Assembly: GCA_030611395.1 (NCBI GenBank) | Contig: JAUWPX010000001.1 | Span: 1 to 32,029 of the forward strand | Source of the DNA: Bacteroidota bacterium | GTDB taxonomy: Bacteria > Bacteroidota > Bacteroidia > Bacteroidales > VadinHA17 | Length of the DNA: 32,029 nucleotides | Direction of reading: 5' to 3' | Shown here: piece by piece, positions 24,304 to 32,029 of the stretch | Position numbering within the stretch: the stretch's first letter is position 1 | Layout of the letters: every line of letters begins with the position of its first letter | Notes under the pieces: generated by a model | Databases searched by the model: none | What the model saw: only the letters and a program-made list of their open reading frames with translations | What the model was told of the DNA's origin: nothing | Position numbers and translations under genes: made by a program

Positions 24304-26208
24304 ATGAAGCATTTTATTAAAATACTAGAAGCAAAAAATGAACTTGTTCGTATAAAAGAATATATTAATCCGGAACTCGAAATAACTGAAATAACCGACC
24401 GGGTTTCTAAATCCGAAGGAGGAGGAAAAGCTTTGTTGTTTGAAAACACCGGGACAGCATTCCCTGTTCTGATCAATGCTATGGGATCGTATAACCGGAT
24501 GTGTTTAGCTCTTGGTACAAATGACCTTGATGGAATTGGCAAACAAATTGAAACAATATTCCGGCAATTAACCAAACCCCGGGAAAATATGTGGGGGAAA
24601 ATTAAAATTCTCCCTTTGTTGAAGATGCTGGGATCCTGGATGCCTAAATCAATTTCCGGTAAGGGAAGATGTCAGGAGGTAATTCACATAACTCCGGATC
24701 TTAACATGCTTCCTGTACTAAAATGCTGGCCCGAAGATGGTGGCCGGTTTATTACCCTTCCAATGGTTATTACACGCGATCTTCAAAATAATACCAGGAA
24801 TGTGGGAATGTATAGAATGCAGCTTTTTGACAAAAATACTACCGGTATGCATTGGCACCCCCATAAAACAGGTGCTCGTCATTATGATCAATACAAAGCA
24901 ATTGCAAAGAAGATGCCTGTTGCCGTTGCCCTTGGAGGTGATCCTGTACTTGCCTACAGTGCAACTGCCCCCCTGCCTGATAATATCGATGAATATATGC
25001 TGGCTGGATTCATTCGAAAAAGGAAAGTGAATATGGTAAAATGTTTTACCAATGATCTTGAAGTTCCGGATGAGGCAGATATTATTATTGAAGGATATAT
25101 CGACCCTGAAGAAGAATTGGCATGGGAAGGTCCATTTGGCGATCATACAGGATTTTATTCTTTACCTGACTGGTTTCCGAAATTTCATGTTACATGTATT
25201 ACACATAAAAAAAACGCAGTATATCCTGCAACAATTGTAGGTATACCCCCACAGGAAGATGCCTGGATCATCAAGGCTACTGAACGGATATTCCTGATAC
25301 CTATGAGATTAACTATGATCCCCGAAATTCTGGATATGGAAATGCCTCCGGAGGGGATTGCACATAACATGACTATTATTAAGATAAATAAAACATTCCA
25401 TGGTCAGGCACAAAAAGTAATGAATGCAATTTGGGGGGCAGGCCAGATGATGTTTACGAAAATAATGGTAATTACCGGGGAGGAAATTGATATTCACAAT
25501 TATCAGAAGCTTGCAAAATATATATTTGATAATGTTAAATTATCCAGAGACCTTCACTTTAGTAAAGGGCCTCTTGATATTCTCGATCACTCGTCTTCAC
25601 AATTGGCCTATGGAAGCAGATTGTGTATTGATGCTACAAATACTTTTTCCGAAACAGCAGTAAAGCAGAGCTTGTTTAGCAAAATTGAAATTGACAGGAT
25701 AGTGAAATTAACCAAACAGGAATCGCAAATATCAGGAGTAAATGTTTCACTTTTAAAAGAAAAAATCCCTGTTTTGTTTGTTTCAATCCTGAAAAAGGGG
25801 AAGGAACATTTCTATGAAACAGGAAAGGGTCTTTTGAATAAAATTTTTGTTCCCGGGATAAAAATTCTTATTTTGGTTGATTATGGTCTGGATATAAATG
25901 AAGTTTCAATGCTTGTATGGGTTGCATTTGGAAACATTGAACCGGAACGGGACATCCGGTTAATTAAACCTGAAACTGAAACACCCTGTCTTATAGTTGA
26001 TGCAACAAGGAAGTCTAAACTTAACAAATTTGAAAGAGATTGGCCAAATGTGATTGTTTCTGATGATACAACAATAAGAAATATTGATGAAAAATGGAAA
26101 ACTCTGGAGTTGGGTGATTTTGTTCATTCTCCTTCAAAAAAATTCAAACAAATGATTTTTCCCGGAGGTGCCAGCGTAAAAGAAAAACAATCTGAAAAAT
26201 ATCAATGA
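24304..26208 (+). CDS. UbiD-family (prenylated-FMN) decarboxylase, probably menaquinone biosynthesis
   Basis: 634 residues. The UbiD core is clear: NVGMYRMQ (N166, R171), GMHWHPHKTGARHYDQ (H187, H193), the PVAVALGGDP strand, IIEGYIDPEEEL (E263) and EGPFGDHTGFYSLPD (E275, D280), matching the prFMN/metal and catalytic acid positions of the family. It is longer than E. coli UbiD (about 500 residues), as are the actinobacterial and Bacteroidota enzymes annotated as menaquinone-pathway decarboxylases, so I infer that role; aromatic acid decarboxylation is the alternative. It would need prFMN from a UbiX elsewhere in the genome. The stop is 1 nt before the phosphatase start, so the two are probably co-translated. 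Confidence 0.88.
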   Translation: MKHFIKILEAKNELVRIKEYINPELEITEITDRVSKSEGGGKALLFENTGTAFPVLINAMGSYNRMCLALGTNDLDGIGKQIETIFRQLTKPRENMWGKIKILPLLKMLGSWMPKSISGKGRCQEVIHITPDLNMLPVLKCWPEDGGRFITLPMVITRDLQNNTRNVGMYRMQLFDKNTTGMHWHPHKTGARHYDQYKAIAKKMPVAVALGGDPVLAYSATAPLPDNIDEYMLAGFIRKRKVNMVKCFTNDLEVPDEADIIIEGYIDPEEELAWEGPFGDHTGFYSLPDWFPKFHVTCITHKKNAVYPATIVGIPPQEDAWIIKATERIFLIPMRLTMIPEILDMEMPPEGIAHNMTIIKINKTFHGQAQKVMNAIWGAGQMMFTKIMVITGEEIDIHNYQKLAKYIFDNVKLSRDLHFSKGPLDILDHSSSQLAYGSRLCIDATNTFSETAVKQSLFSKIEIDRIVKLTKQESQISGVNVSLLKEKIPVLFVSILKKGKEHFYETGKGLLNKIFVPGIKILILVDYGLDINEVSMLVWVAFGNIEPERDIRLIKPETETPCLIVDATRKSKLNKFERDWPNVIVSDDTTIRNIDEKWKTLELGDFVHSPSKKFKQMIFPGGASVKEKQSEKYQ

Positions 26209-26209
26209 T

Positions 26210-27169
26210 ATGCAGGCAGAAACACTTGTTTGGGAAACTGATATTGCATATTTTATTTACGGGATCATAATTATTATGCTGATATATTTTCTTGTTCAAT
26301 ATCGAACCAAAACTTTGCGTAAAGCCAATCAGGTATTAATTGAAAAAGATATAGCTTCAAGAGAAGTAGAAAAACAAAGACGGGAATTGGCTATAAAGAA
26401 TAAAAGCATTACAGACAGTATACAATATGCAAAAAAAATACAGGAAGCTCTCTTACCTTCAGACCTTATGTTTAAAAAGTTGTTTCCTGATTCATTTATA
26501 TTATTTAAACCTAAAGATATTGTAAGTGGTGATTTCTACTGGATTACTGAAAGGAACAATAAGGTTTTTGTATCTGCTGTAGATTGCACCGGACATGGCG
26601 TGCCGGGTGCCTTTATGTCGTTGATAGGATTTAAGATACTGGAAAATATTACTAAGGTTCAGGGAATTGAAAAACCATCTGAAATATTGAATATTCTTAG
26701 TATGGGAATTGAAAATACTTTTCACAGAGATGAGGAAGATTATTTGCTAAAAGATGGGATGGATCTCGCCTTTTGTGTTTTTGATCGCGATAAAAAACAA
26801 CTTGAATACGCCGGAGCTTTTAATCCTTTATATTTGATCCGCGATAACAAACTGATTGAAACCACAGCTGATCGTTTTTCTATTGGATTAAAACAAATGG
26901 TAAATGAACAAAGTGAGTACACTAATCATTCAATTTCTATCAAAAAGGGTGATATGATATATTTGTTTTCAGATGGATATCCCGATCAGTTTGGTGGTCC
27001 AAACGGAAAAAAATATATGTACAGACGTTTCCGGCATCTGTTACTTACTATTCATAAATTGGCATTACAGGAACAAAAAGATTTCCTTGAAAAAAGTATC
27101 GAAGAATGGAAAGGGGAGGAGTACGATCAGGTTGATGATATTCTTGTGATAGGGATCAGGCCTGTTTAA
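26210..27169 (+). CDS. Membrane-anchored SpoIIE/PP2C-type serine phosphatase
   Basis: 319 residues: one membrane segment (about 12-31), a basic coiled-coil linker (about 33-70, KTLRKANQVLIEKDIAS), then a PP2C/SpoIIE domain. The metal-binding acids are in place: D108 (SGDFYW), D125 (VDCTGHGVPGAF), D255 (LFSDGYPDQFGG) and D309/D310 (DQVDDIL). In Bacteroidota this linker-phosphatase unit usually follows a large TPR or two-component-type sensor region; here the sensor is missing and only the anchor remains. It probably dephosphorylates an anti-sigma-antagonist-like partner, but none is encoded nearby. Starts 1 nt after the UbiD gene and ends 2 nt from the convergent hybrid kinase. Confidence 0.9.
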   Translation: MQAETLVWETDIAYFIYGIIIIMLIYFLVQYRTKTLRKANQVLIEKDIASREVEKQRRELAIKNKSITDSIQYAKKIQEALLPSDLMFKKLFPDSFILFKPKDIVSGDFYWITERNNKVFVSAVDCTGHGVPGAFMSLIGFKILENITKVQGIEKPSEILNILSMGIENTFHRDEEDYLLKDGMDLAFCVFDRDKKQLEYAGAFNPLYLIRDNKLIETTADRFSIGLKQMVNEQSEYTNHSISIKKGDMIYLFSDGYPDQFGGPNGKKYMYRRFRHLLLTIHKLALQEQKDFLEKSIEEWKGEEYDQVDDILVIGIRPV

Positions 27170-27171
27170 TG

Positions 27172-28845
27172 TTAAGACAAAAGGCTCTTCATTTTGCTAA
27201 TAAGGTCTTCCATTTGATATGGTTTGCTTAAGTAGTCATCAATACCTGCTGAAAGACATGTCTCTTTATCGCCAAGCATAGCGTTTGCAGTAATTGCTAT
27301 TATTGGAGTATGCGTGTTGGTGCTTTTTTCAATTTCACGGATTTTTTTTGTTGCCGTAATTCCATTCATTATTGGCATTTGAATATCCATAAGAATAATA
27401 TCATATCGGTTTAGTCCGAACATATCGAGAGCCGTTTTTCCATTCTCTGCAACATCAACACTTTTCACCAGTTTAATCAGGCTTAGTCTCATTATCTGCT
27501 GGTTTATTTCATTATCCTCAACTATAAGGATATTTGAATCGATCATGTTAACTTTTTCTTTTCTTATAGCAGCAGCTTCTTTATAAACTACTTTTTCAAA
27601 TTCAAGTGAGAATATAAAAAATGATTTTTCTTTAATTTCTTTATATTCCAATTTCCTTCCAAGTGTTTTGAGGAGTTTCTCGGAAATTGAAAGATCAATT
27701 AATTGTTCATTCTGTTTATCATCAAGCAATTTATTATCTGTGATATCTTTTTGCGTGATTATCCGGTTTATTTCAATAGTGAAAGTCAATTCAATATTAT
27801 CCGATGTTTCTTTTTGATTTGTAACAGTAATGGTTGTTTGTGGCTTATTATCTGTATTAAAAGGTATTATGTTTTCAAGAATATTTAATAAGAGTTGTTT
27901 TACCAGAACCGGATCACCAATTATTTCCTGATCGAAATTTTCAAAATCATTAACATGGAAATTAAAATTCTTTTTTGTTTCAGATGGAAAAAAATCTATT
28001 ATGTTTGAAAGGGTTGAAAAAAGATCAAATTTTATTTTTTTCCTCTTTTTATAGCTAATATCAATACCCGGTAATTGAGTAATATTATTAACAACATCCA
28101 CAAGATTATTTGTAGAAGCAATTAGTGTTTCGATTAACTCTTTTTGATTTTTTGTAGGGTTAAAGTTATTCATCATTTTCCCGAGAACGACAATGTTATT
28201 GAGGGAAGTCCGTAGTTGATGTGATTTTTTATAGATAAAATTATCCTTGGCAATGTTTGCTTCTATCGCCTCTTTCCTGGCTTTTTCAAGTTTATTTATA
28301 TTCCAGGTGTAAATAATTTTGAAAGAATAACTGATAATGAAAATGAGAATAAAAATAAAAAGGAATATTAGTTTTGAGGGAAGTAAAATTATATGATTCA
28401 GCGAGGTGGCAGGTGTAAACAGTAATAGTAACAAAATTAACAGAGTCACTCCTGATATTATGCTTCCGTTTTTCTTTTTCAGTAATAAGATGGATGCCGG
28501 CGGAAGAAGTAAAAATATATATAGTATGTATTCTGCGTTGGTTATTGCAAATAGAGTTATAAGCCAGGTAGTAAGAAAAGCAGTTAAAAATATAGAAATA
28601 AGCTCCAATTTATATGTCCGGAGATACCATAATAAATGTCCCAGAACGACTAATGCTGTTCCAAAATTAATAAATACAAGGGTGATATTCCCCTGGAACA
28701 AATTAATTGTTCCAAAAATGAGAAAGAATAAAATAAAGGTGTATGTGCAAATTTTCAATGGGAAATAGCAGTCTTTATTAACGGATGTTTCTTGTTTATC
28801 AATTCTTTTGGTAATACCGTTGTATACATTAGTTAAAATATTCAT
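27172..28845 (-). CDS. Hybrid sensor histidine kinase with degenerate ATPase domain and intact receiver
   Basis: 557 residues: about six membrane segments (33-176) with no periplasmic sensor domain, a coiled linker, a dimerisation helix with SHQLRTSLNNI (phospho-acceptor H209), an ATPase domain (about 270-420) and a receiver (437-557). The receiver is complete: E443/D444, D487 (LMDIQMPIMNG), T519 (AITANA) and K541 (LSKPY). In the ATPase domain an N-box remnant (NILENIIPF, N325) survives, but the DxGxG and GxGLG ATP-lid boxes cannot be found, so autophosphorylation is doubtful. It may act as a phosphatase, phosphorelay or scaffold pseudokinase. Convergent with the PP2C gene, separated by 2 nt. 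Confidence 0.88.
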   Translation of the reverse strand: MNILTNVYNGITKRIDKQETSVNKDCYFPLKICTYTFILFFLIFGTINLFQGNITLVFINFGTALVVLGHLLWYLRTYKLELISIFLTAFLTTWLITLFAITNAEYILYIFLLLPPASILLLKKKNGSIISGVTLLILLLLLFTPATSLNHIILLPSKLIFLFIFILIFIISYSFKIIYTWNINKLEKARKEAIEANIAKDNFIYKKSHQLRTSLNNIVVLGKMMNNFNPTKNQKELIETLIASTNNLVDVVNNITQLPGIDISYKKRKKIKFDLFSTLSNIIDFFPSETKKNFNFHVNDFENFDQEIIGDPVLVKQLLLNILENIIPFNTDNKPQTTITVTNQKETSDNIELTFTIEINRIITQKDITDNKLLDDKQNEQLIDLSISEKLLKTLGRKLEYKEIKEKSFFIFSLEFEKVVYKEAAAIRKEKVNMIDSNILIVEDNEINQQIMRLSLIKLVKSVDVAENGKTALDMFGLNRYDIILMDIQMPIMNGITATKKIREIEKSTNTHTPIIAITANAMLGDKETCLSAGIDDYLSKPYQMEDLISKMKSLLS

Positions 28846-28933
28846 TATCCCTTGTTTGATTTGTTGATCATAGCTGTAATTGTAAAAATACTAAAAAAAT
28901 AGTAAATACCATAATTGGCAACTAATCAATTTG

Positions 28934-28990
28934 CAGTCGGCAGACCACAGTCAGCAGCTCACACTTCTTCATTTAATCATTTAGTCATTC
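28934..28990. repeat. Two short imperfect tandem repeats
   Basis: CAGTCGGCAG and CAGTCAGCAG are spaced by 4 nt (14-nt period, 28934-28957); ATTTAATC, ATTTAGTC and a partial ATTC copy follow with an 8-nt period (28971-28990). They look like decayed copies of an intergenic repeat. A comparable AATGGAAG tandem lies at 3371-3386. Confidence 0.5.
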
Positions 28991-29011
28991 CAGCCTTAAA
29001 ACACTGATTAG

Positions 29012-29026
29012 TTACAATAATTGTAA
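29012..29026. promoter_or_regulatory. Palindrome upstream of the secreted-protein/hisS operon
   Basis: TTACAATAATTGTAA is a perfect 7-bp inverted repeat around one A, 69 nt before the preferred ATG at 29095. The length and symmetry suit a dimeric regulator's operator, but no such regulator is encoded nearby, and AT-rich DNA gives chance palindromes. Confidence 0.35.
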
Positions 29027-29094
29027 TAATTGATTTTATAAAGGAATGAAAAATGCTAAATTTGTTATTTGAGTTGATAGAGATACAATTAAAT

Positions 29095-29781
29095 ATGTTT
29101 AGGTTAGCAATTAATATAATTGGGATCTTTTTTCTTATTTCAACCATTCTTTACAGCCAGAATGGAGAGAATATAGTTGAATTTACACCTGATTTTAAAT
29201 TTACTGAAGGTGTTTTTATTGATTTTAACCAGGTACGTAATAATAATCCTATTCCTAAAGCAAGAATACTTACGGCAGTTGATTTTAATGATGGCGATTT
29301 TTTTAAGGAAGTACTGGATAAAGATGTTATCTACTATTATAATGAATTTGGAATGAGAAATGTGGTGAAGAAGGACAATATATGGGGCTATTCACGAAAT
29401 GGTGTTCTTTATATTCAATTAAAAGATGGGTTTCATCGGATAACAATTGTTGGAGGAATATGCCATTTTTTGGCTTTTATTAAAACTTTTGAAACACGAT
29501 ATTACGACCCCTATTTTTATCGCGGCTACTATTCTGATTATTATCGCTATCCCTCACGGAGTTCCACTTACTCTAAAACAGAACTTCACCAGTATATGCT
29601 CGATTTTGAGAGTGGTAAGATAATGGAATACAATTATTCAAATGTTGGTCTGGCCTTAATGCATGATGCTGAACTTCATGATGAATACATGAAACTTGGC
29701 AGAAGAAAAAGGAAACAACTAAAATTTATGTACATCAGGAAGTTTAATAAAAGAAATCCTATTTATCTACCAGTTAATTAA
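29095..29781 (+). CDS. Secreted protein of unknown function
   Basis: I do not recognise a named family. The preferred start at 29095 gives 228 residues opening with a signal peptide (MFRLAINIIGIFFLISTILYS, cleavage probably just before QNG). An in-frame ATG at 29053 would add 14 residues in front and spoil the signal. The mature part has EGVFIDFNQVRNNNPIPKAR near its N terminus, a Tyr-rich stretch around YYDPYFYRGYYSDYYRY, and a basic end with KLGRRKRKQLKFMYIRKFNK. I recall similar EG-(I/V)-FxDF-x-NNxPI-type exported proteins in other Bacteroidota, all of unknown role. 6 nt before the next secreted gene, suggesting an operon. Confidence 0.75.
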   Translation: MFRLAINIIGIFFLISTILYSQNGENIVEFTPDFKFTEGVFIDFNQVRNNNPIPKARILTAVDFNDGDFFKEVLDKDVIYYYNEFGMRNVVKKDNIWGYSRNGVLYIQLKDGFHRITIVGGICHFLAFIKTFETRYYDPYFYRGYYSDYYRYPSRSSTYSKTELHQYMLDFESGKIMEYNYSNVGLALMHDAELHDEYMKLGRRKRKQLKFMYIRKFNKRNPIYLPVN

Positions 29782-29787
29782 AAACCT

Positions 29788-30645
29788 ATGCTCATGAAAA
29801 CAATAATAATTAGCACTTGCTTAGCATTAATATGTCTTCATAATGCTTTTTCCCAGATTTCTTATCCAACCCCCCGGGATGCCGGGAAAATAATGAATAC
29901 AAAAACCCTGGTTGTTCTTGAAGACAATATGTTTTCATCTTTTAATAGCCATATTAAAACAGTGGTTAACGAATTTTGGGATATTACGGAATTCGAATTT
30001 GTATCAGCAAAAGAGTTTAATGAAAAAAGAAGGGATGAACAATACTCTTTCCTTGTTCCTATTCAAACAAGTTTTCAAAAAGACAAATCCAATACGCAAT
30101 GGGTTTTTCTAAATTTGTTATTGGGGGCTAAAACGGAAGCTATTGCAGGAATGCCTGAGTTTTGCTCAATACCTCTATATGTGATTAGTGAAGAGGAAGA
30201 AGGGTATGGATATTATTTACCCCTTATTATTCAGTTTATTCAGAAACGGGTAGCTCAGATCAAAGAGAATCCGGACGTAAAATCACTTGAAAATCTTACA
30301 TATTACAATAAAAATATTCCGATGTTAGAGAACAAAACAATTTTTGTGCAGGAAAATGATCTTAGCCCGGAGATTAATACTATTGAAAAAATTGCTGAGT
30401 ATTATCCATATAAGGTTAATATTGTGTCAGAGGATGAAATTGAACAGGCTATAAAGGAAAAAATCGAGAATGTTGTAGTATTACATAGTGCAGGACCAGG
30501 TGCTTCAGAAGATGCAGGCCGTTGTTACAAAATGCTTTTTGGTGCTGATGATTCACGAATGTATTTTTATAACTACCATACAATTAATTCAAAAAGACCC
30601 GATGGTTTACTTTCAAGGGATTTAATAAGGTTATGCAGGTTTTAA
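29788..30645 (+). CDS. Secreted protein of unknown function
   Basis: 285 residues with a signal peptide (MLMKTIIISTCLALICLHNA, cleavage near AFS-Q); a second ATG two codons in (29794) could be the start instead. No lipobox is evident, so it is probably periplasmic. The mature chain is alpha/beta-like with two similar halves: each begins with a KTLVVLEDN or KTIFVQENDL strand followed by a helix and a second strand (DITEFEFVSAKEF; YKVNIVSEDEIEQ). I know no name for it. It lies between another secreted gene and hisS, 15 nt upstream of the latter. Confidence 0.75.
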   Translation: MLMKTIIISTCLALICLHNAFSQISYPTPRDAGKIMNTKTLVVLEDNMFSSFNSHIKTVVNEFWDITEFEFVSAKEFNEKRRDEQYSFLVPIQTSFQKDKSNTQWVFLNLLLGAKTEAIAGMPEFCSIPLYVISEEEEGYGYYLPLIIQFIQKRVAQIKENPDVKSLENLTYYNKNIPMLENKTIFVQENDLSPEINTIEKIAEYYPYKVNIVSEDEIEQAIKEKIENVVVLHSAGPGASEDAGRCYKMLFGADDSRMYFYNYHTINSKRPDGLLSRDLIRLCRF

Positions 30646-30660
30646 AAAAAAAATCGTCTG

Positions 30661-32028
30661 ATGGCAAAAAATGAAGCTTCAATACCGAAAGGAACCCGTG
30701 ACTTTTTGCCCGGGGAGATGGTCAAAAGAAACTATATCTTTAAAATCATCCGTGGCGTTTTCGAGTGTTTCGGATACCTTCCAATTGAAACTCCTGCTAT
30801 GGAGCAAGCGTCTACTCTTACGGGTAAATACGGAGAGGAAGGCGACCGGTTACTTTTCAGGATATTGAATTCGGGAAATTTTCTTGCCGGTATTTCAGAT
30901 GATGAGATTCTTGAAAGGAATGTAAATAAACTTAAAAGCTCATTGTCTGATAAAGGTCTTAGATACGACCTGACAGTCCCGTTTGCAAGATTTATTGTTC
31001 AACATCTGAACGAGATCACTTTCCCATTTAAACGATATCAGATACAACCTGTTTGGAGGGCAGACAGACCACAGAAAGGACGCTACAGGGAATTTTTTCA
31101 ATGCGATGTTGATGTTATTGGTAGTAATTCTCTCTTAAATGAGGCTGAACAGATCCAGATTATTGATGAGATATTTAAAAAGTTGGGAATAAAAATACTA
31201 ATCAGGATAAATAACAGGAAAATTCTTGGTGGAATAGCTGAAGTAATTGGTGAGGCAGATAAAATAGTACCTATTACTATCGCGATTGATAAACTGGATA
31301 GGATTGGGGCTCATAAAGTGAATGAAGAGTTGGCAGTGAAAGGTGTTTCTGAAAAAGCTATCCGTGAATTACAGCCCATCCTTGGTCTTACCGGTTCTGT
31401 TGAGGAAAAGCTCAGTGAATTAGAGAATAAAATCCTTTTACACTCCGGAATTGGTAGAAAAGGAGTGGATGAAATGAGAAAATTGTTTGGTTATCTTAAA
31501 ACCTTTGACCTCGAAGCTGATCCGATTTTTGACTTAACTCTTGCAAGGGGATTGGATTATTATACCGGAACAATTATTGAAGCAAATTCAACTGAAATGA
31601 AGATTGGCAGCTTGTGTGGGGGGGGCAGATATGATGACCTGACAGGGGTTTTTGGGTTGAAGGATGTTTCAGGTGTTGGTGTAAGTTTTGGAGCTGATCG
31701 TATTTATGATGTGATGGAGAAAATGGATAAATTCCCCGAGGATACTACATCTACAACAACCCTTATGTTTGTGAATTTTGGAGAAAAGGAAGAAATCCAC
31801 TGCCTTTCTCTATTAGCTGAAATTCGTAAATCAGGAATTAATGCTGAATTATTTCCCGATAAGGTAAGATTAAAAAAACAAATGAATTATGCCAACAAGA
31901 AGAATGTAGAATATGTTGCTTTAGTTGGGGAAGATGAAATGAAAAACAGGTTAATTACCCTGAAAAATATGAAAACCGGGGACCATGAGAAAATTAAACT
32001 TAAAGAGCTAATTGAAAAACTTTCATAA
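30661..32028 (+). CDS. hisS: Histidyl-tRNA synthetase, eukaryote/archaea-like subtype
   Basis: 455 residues, complete, ending one base before the window edge. Charges tRNA-His. Class II motif 2 is VWRADRPQKGRYREFFQCDV. The histidine-specific motifs are LARGLDYYTGTIIEA and GGGRYDDL, motif 3 is VGVSFGADRIYD, and the last ~90 residues are the anticodon-binding domain. Blocks such as INNRKILGG, DKLDRIG and FDLTLARGLDYYTG follow the human cytosolic enzyme (VNDRRILDG, DKLDKV, FDLSLARGLDYYTG) more closely than E. coli HisRS. Probably co-transcribed with the two secreted-protein genes; the start follows an A-rich run without a Shine-Dalgarno. Confidence 0.97.
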   Translation: MAKNEASIPKGTRDFLPGEMVKRNYIFKIIRGVFECFGYLPIETPAMEQASTLTGKYGEEGDRLLFRILNSGNFLAGISDDEILERNVNKLKSSLSDKGLRYDLTVPFARFIVQHLNEITFPFKRYQIQPVWRADRPQKGRYREFFQCDVDVIGSNSLLNEAEQIQIIDEIFKKLGIKILIRINNRKILGGIAEVIGEADKIVPITIAIDKLDRIGAHKVNEELAVKGVSEKAIRELQPILGLTGSVEEKLSELENKILLHSGIGRKGVDEMRKLFGYLKTFDLEADPIFDLTLARGLDYYTGTIIEANSTEMKIGSLCGGGRYDDLTGVFGLKDVSGVGVSFGADRIYDVMEKMDKFPEDTTSTTTLMFVNFGEKEEIHCLSLLAEIRKSGINAELFPDKVRLKKQMNYANKKNVEYVALVGEDEMKNRLITLKNMKTGDHEKIKLKELIEKLS

Positions 32029-32029
32029 T

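Larger units (their letters stand above)
28846..29052. other. Intergenic region with short degenerate repeats
   Basis: No coding sequence seen in these 207 nt. They hold the 5' side of the minus-strand kinase gene, a CAGTCGGCAG/CAGTCAGCAG pair (28934-28957), an ATTTAATC/ATTTAGTC tandem (28971-28986) and a palindrome at 29012-29026. No full TANNTTTG promoter match was found in either direction. Confidence 0.6.

Noticed and set aside
24063..24575. 170-codon open frame on the minus strand across the gltA end and UbiD start
   Set aside because: It runs antisense through two well-supported genes and an intrinsic terminator, and its translation shows no recognisable motif or coding pattern.
29053..29094. 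Upstream ATG for the first secreted protein
   Set aside because: It would place 14 residues with two acidic positions before a well-formed signal peptide that starts at 29095.
1..32029. Mobile element, CRISPR, defence island, tRNA or rRNA
   Set aside because: No transposase, integrase, direct-repeat array, cloverleaf-like or rRNA sequence was recognised on reading both strands.

Overview
This 32 kb window comes from a low-GC member of the Bacteroidota, most like the Bacteroidales/Marinilabiliales side of the phylum. The evidence is a type IX secretion (gliding-type) C-terminal sorting domain in the first gene, TANNTTTG-type promoters, near absence of Shine-Dalgarno sequences, zinc-free forms of bL36, uS14 and uS4, no tuf gene between fusA and rpsJ, and the order rplQ-eno-gltA. 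It is mostly core chromosome. I see no phage, transposon, CRISPR array, rRNA or tRNA gene.

Layout. (1) 2-1078: the 3' end of a large secreted PKD/T9SS-sorted protein, convergent with (2) 1082-3238, an EF-G paralogue (EF-G2 type) whose GTPase motifs are degenerate. (3) 3239-3571: a divergent intergenic region with one recognisable Bacteroidota promoter facing each way. (4) 3572-22730: one uninterrupted co-directional run, the fused str-S10-spc-alpha clusters (rpsL, rpsG, fusA, rpsJ, rplC/D/W/B, rpsS, rplV, rpsC, rplP, rpmC, rpsQ, rplN/X/E, rpsN, rpsH, rplF/R, rpsE, rpmD, rplO, secY, map, infA, rpmJ, rpsM/K/D, rpoA, rplQ) plus eno. Gaps between genes are 57 nt or less, and the run ends in an intrinsic terminator at 22754-22792. 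rpsS is broken by a one-base deletion in a short A run, most probably a sequence error. (5) 22894-24259: a mitochondrial-type citrate synthase with its own terminator. (6) 24304-27169: a UbiD-family decarboxylase followed 1 nt later by a membrane-anchored SpoIIE/PP2C phosphatase. (7) 27172-28845, minus strand: a six-TM hybrid histidine kinase with a degenerate ATPase domain but an intact receiver. (8) 29095-32028: two secreted proteins of unknown function followed by a eukaryote-like histidyl-tRNA synthetase.

How it works together: the central operon co-expresses much of the 30S and 50S protein set with the EF-G translocase, the SecYEG pore, methionine aminopeptidase, IF-1 and the RNA polymerase alpha subunit. 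It couples translation, nascent-chain processing and export, and transcription to glycolysis (enolase). The most interesting parts are the pairing of canonical EF-G with a divergently transcribed GTPase-degenerate EF-G2, the pseudokinase-like hybrid kinase convergent with a PP2C phosphatase, two enzymes (citrate synthase, HisRS) of eukaryote-like subtype, and the uncharacterised secreted pair before hisS. I found no convincing wholly new system; most of the window is ordinary housekeeping DNA.
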